Below, piece after piece: positions 6,281 to 7,750 of a stretch of DNA of 7,750 nucleotides; within the stretch, counting starts at the first letter, position 1, and each line of letters opens with the position of its first letter. Made by a program: the position numbers and the translations under genes. The notes beneath the pieces were generated by a model, which was not told where the DNA came from, did no database searches, and saw nothing but the letters and a program-made list of their open reading frames with translations. The DNA comes from an uncultured Erysipelotrichaceae bacterium (GTDB lineage Bacteria > Bacillota_I > Bacilli_A > Erysipelotrichales > Erysipelotrichaceae). The stretch covers positions 1 through 7,750 of the forward strand of contig CALCFG010000133.1 in assembly GCA_937900565.1 (NCBI GenBank), given 5' to 3'.

Positions 6281-7180
6281 TTAGTTATCGCCCTCTGGAA
6301 CGAGTTCCAGTTCACATGTAACATCACTGTAATATTCATTGACCAATTGATTTACTTTATCCAACGCAACAGACAAAGTATCAATAGCAAAGGTTTGTTC
6401 TTCAATTGTAAAATATATACAAACCCATAGATGCCGACCTGTTTTAGTAATATCATAAAATACAGGATTAAATCCAAATTCCTTTAATACCGGCGTTAAT
6501 AAGCATTTCATTTGATCAATCACTTGACCATCAGGTGGAAATAAGAAAATTTCTTTAATTGTTTGAATTAATACCTTTAATGTTTCGGGTAACATCAAAA
6601 TCATCACAATTAACGCAACAATTTGATCAAAATATGGTGCAATAAAAGCTAAAGAAGTATATTGTAAATAATTAGCTGCAAAGAAAGCAAACGCTAAACC
6701 CAAACTATAAAATACATCCAATTTCCATCCTAACAATTCAGCCTCTATTGCTGGAGATGATAATGATTTGCCTTTATGTTTCAATATAAAGTAAATAATA
6801 ATACTAACGATTCCTAAACCTAATTGAAAGGATGATACTTGGCTATTATCAATCACATTACCACCTGATAATGCCGATTCAATCACTTGTGCACAAATAC
6901 CAACGGATACTGATGCCATCATAACACCTTTAATTAACACAAAAATCGATTCAACTTGATAGAATCCATACGGATGTTTTTCCGACACTGGTTGATGAAA
7001 TAATGGCGTTAAAAATAATAATAACGCAATAAATACTAATTCACTTAAATCATATACTGCGTCAGTTAATGCAGATTGACTGTGACTTATAATAGAAAAA
7101 GCAAATTCTGCGATTGCAAAGATTAATCCCGCTATAAAAGATATTAACAGAATTTGTTTTTCTTTCTTTTCTGAAATCAT
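6281..7180 (-). CDS. cation diffusion facilitator (CDF) family transporter, atypical metal site
   Basis: A 299-residue membrane protein of the CDF family, which exports divalent metals such as Zn, Mn, Fe or Co in exchange for protons. Six helices fit about 10-30, 46-62, 78-100, 115-134, 154-172 and 182-202; a cytoplasmic domain runs from about 213 to the end. SHSQSALTDAVYD (32-44) supplies D40 and D44 in helix 2, and HPYGFYQVES (69-78) matches the HPFGHGRAE loop. In helix 5 the usual HxxxD is GWKLD: D155 is kept, but the residue four before it is G151, not His. It may belong to the divergent COG3965-like branch; metal specificity cannot be read. The ATG has the strongest Shine-Dalgarno in the window (AAAAGGAG) and leads a likely operon with the rhomboid (2-nt gap) and dCMP deaminase. 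Confidence 0.88.
   Translation of the reverse strand: MISEKKEKQILLISFIAGLIFAIAEFAFSIISHSQSALTDAVYDLSELVFIALLLFLTPLFHQPVSEKHPYGFYQVESIFVLIKGVMMASVSVGICAQVIESALSGGNVIDNSQVSSFQLGLGIVSIIIYFILKHKGKSLSSPAIEAELLGWKLDVFYSLGLAFAFFAANYLQYTSLAFIAPYFDQIVALIVMILMLPETLKVLIQTIKEIFLFPPDGQVIDQMKCLLTPVLKEFGFNPVFYDITKTGRHLWVCIYFTIEEQTFAIDTLSVALDKVNQLVNEYYSDVTCELELVPEGDN
6295..6310 (-). repeat. Small hairpin at the CDF-rhomboid junction
   Basis: CTGGAA (6295-6300) and TTCCAG (6305-6310) form a 6-bp stem with a 4-nt loop, near the end of the transporter gene. On the minus strand it partly overlaps AGAGGG (6296-6291), the only Shine-Dalgarno-like sequence for the rhomboid start at 6278, though the 12-nt spacing is long. 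Its role is unproven. Confidence 0.35.
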
Positions 7181-7184
7181 AAAA

Positions 7185-7209
7185 CTCCTTTTAAAGTGTC
7201 TTAATTATA
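7185..7209 (-). promoter_or_regulatory. Candidate -10 and Shine-Dalgarno of the CDF-rhomboid-deaminase operon
   Basis: The minus strand shows TATAAT at 7209-7204 and AAAAGGAG at 7192-7185, 4 nt before the ATG at 7180. Initiation near 7197 would give a short leader that still contains the ribosome site. The best -35, TTGATA (about 7236-7231), is 21 nt away, too far for a standard promoter. TTGAAA (7257-7252) with GATAAA (7234-7229), 17 nt apart, is an alternative. The promoter call is therefore weaker than the ribosome-site call. Confidence 0.5.
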
Positions 7210-7278
7210 GCTTATAGTGTTGGTAGTATTTATCAAATTTTACCCATATTTTTTCAAACAACTATAAAAACCAGAAAG

Positions 7279-7302
7279 AAAAAGCCTAGAGGTTTTCTAG
7301 AC
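7279..7302 (-). terminator. Intrinsic terminator of the pseudouridine synthase gene
   Basis: The minus strand reads GTCTAGA, five loop bases, TCTAGGC, then TTTTTCTTT. This is a 7-bp stem with one T-G wobble (7302-7296 with 7290-7284). The gene's TAG stop (7288-7286) lies in the 3' arm and the last codons form the rest of the hairpin. It separates this gene from the CDF operon. Confidence 0.75.
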
Positions 7303-7750
7303 TTTGATAGGCATCAATAAAAGATTGTGGAAGCAATGCTTCAAATTTCATTTTTTGCTTTGTCGTTGGGTGGGTTAACTCTAAAATATTTGAATGTAAA
7401 AATTGTCCATTTAATTGATTAGTCACCACTTTTCCATAAATTGGATCGTTAGTAACAGGATGATTAATATATGCCATATGCACACGAATTTGATGGGTTC
7501 TTCCCGTTAATAAATGACATTGAATTAGTGTATGATTAGTAAAGCGTTGCAAAACTTTAAATTCAGTAATCGCAGGTTTCCCTGATTCACTCACACACAT
7601 TCTTAACCGAGATGCTTTATCTCGACCAATGGGGGCATTTATGCGCCCAGCTTGTTCGTTAATGACACCATCCACTAATGCAATATAATATTTATCCAAA
7701 GTATGATCTTTAAACTGTTGAGCGATATCATTATGAGACACATCATTTTT
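7286..7750 (-). CDS. RluA/RluD-family pseudouridine synthase, C-terminal part
   Basis: This enzyme family converts uridine to pseudouridine in 23S rRNA or tRNA. Only the last 154 codons plus the stop are present, and the reading frame stays open to the right edge. The three codons beyond GTG 7741 read KND, which together with VSHNDIAQQFKDHTLDKYY matches the AKND-AH-QF-KxYxALV stretch of RluD-type proteins. The GTG is therefore an internal valine, not a start. GRTHQIRVHM and HPVTNDPIYG are the family's C-terminal signature. The catalytic Asp (HRLDxxTSG) and any S4 domain would lie outside the window, so activity and the exact paralogue (RluD, YlyB, YjbO and similar) cannot be judged. A terminator overlaps its stop. 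Confidence 0.9.
   Translation of the reverse strand, partial: KNDVSHNDIAQQFKDHTLDKYYIALVDGVINEQAGRINAPIGRDKASRLRMCVSESGKPAITEFKVLQRFTNHTLIQCHLLTGRTHQIRVHMAYINHPVTNDPIYGKVVTNQLNGQFLHSNILELTHPTTKQKMKFEALLPQSFIDAYQSLENL

Noticed and set aside
7739..7741. GTG as the start of the pseudouridine synthase
   Set aside because: The frame stays open to the edge and the codons beyond it (KND) continue the family's conserved AKND segment, so it is an internal valine.
1..7750. tRNA, rRNA, CRISPR array, insertion sequence, riboswitch or prophage
   Set aside because: No repeats, transposase-like frames, cloverleaf-like segments or recognisable aptamer patterns were seen; the intergenic regions are too short for most of these.

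Overview
The window is AT-rich (about two-thirds A+T by eye), densely packed bacterial DNA with short leaders. It looks like a low-GC member of the Bacillota. The nusB-xseA-xseB-ispA-dxs order is the classic Bacillota arrangement, and the protein style suggests an Erysipelotrichia- or Mollicutes-related lineage (inference only). TGA ends at least xseB and the dCMP deaminase at family-normal lengths, so the standard bacterial code applies. No tRNA, rRNA, CRISPR array, insertion sequence or phage gene was recognised, and no gene-free stretch exceeds about 105 bases.

Layout. Left block (1-3839, minus strand): nusB, xseA, xseB, ispA and the 5' part of dxs, with junctions of -8, +2, -11 and +22 nt. 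It joins transcription antitermination (NusB), exonuclease VII (XseA/XseB) and the start of isoprenoid synthesis: DXS opens the MEP pathway and IspA makes farnesyl diphosphate. dxs is cut by the left edge. Middle: a divergent 94-bp intergenic region (3840-3933) separates nusB from a plus-strand gene of the uncharacterised DUF5662 family. A long hairpin at 4479-4521 ends that gene and can also act for the convergent operon. Right block (4523-7180, minus strand): a cation diffusion facilitator (CDF) transporter, a rhomboid intramembrane protease and a dCMP deaminase, probably one transcript. At the right edge is the C-terminal part of an RluA/RluD-family pseudouridine synthase with its own terminator.

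Most of this is housekeeping. The parts worth a second look are: (1) a rhomboid protease 2 nt behind an unusual CDF metal transporter, which recalls the metal-responsive rhomboid YqgP/GluP of Bacillus; (2) the histidine-rich DUF5662 protein, whose H / HD / HH / D spacing resembles an HD-type metal-dependent hydrolase; (3) a hairpin at the nusB-xseA junction that would bury the xseA ribosome-binding site and GTG start; (4) nusB and the DUF5662 gene each having a perfect TATAAT only 7-9 nt before ATG and no Shine-Dalgarno sequence, as if leaderless; (5) further inverted repeats at the ispA-dxs and CDF-rhomboid junctions; and (6) terminators whose stems contain stop codons.
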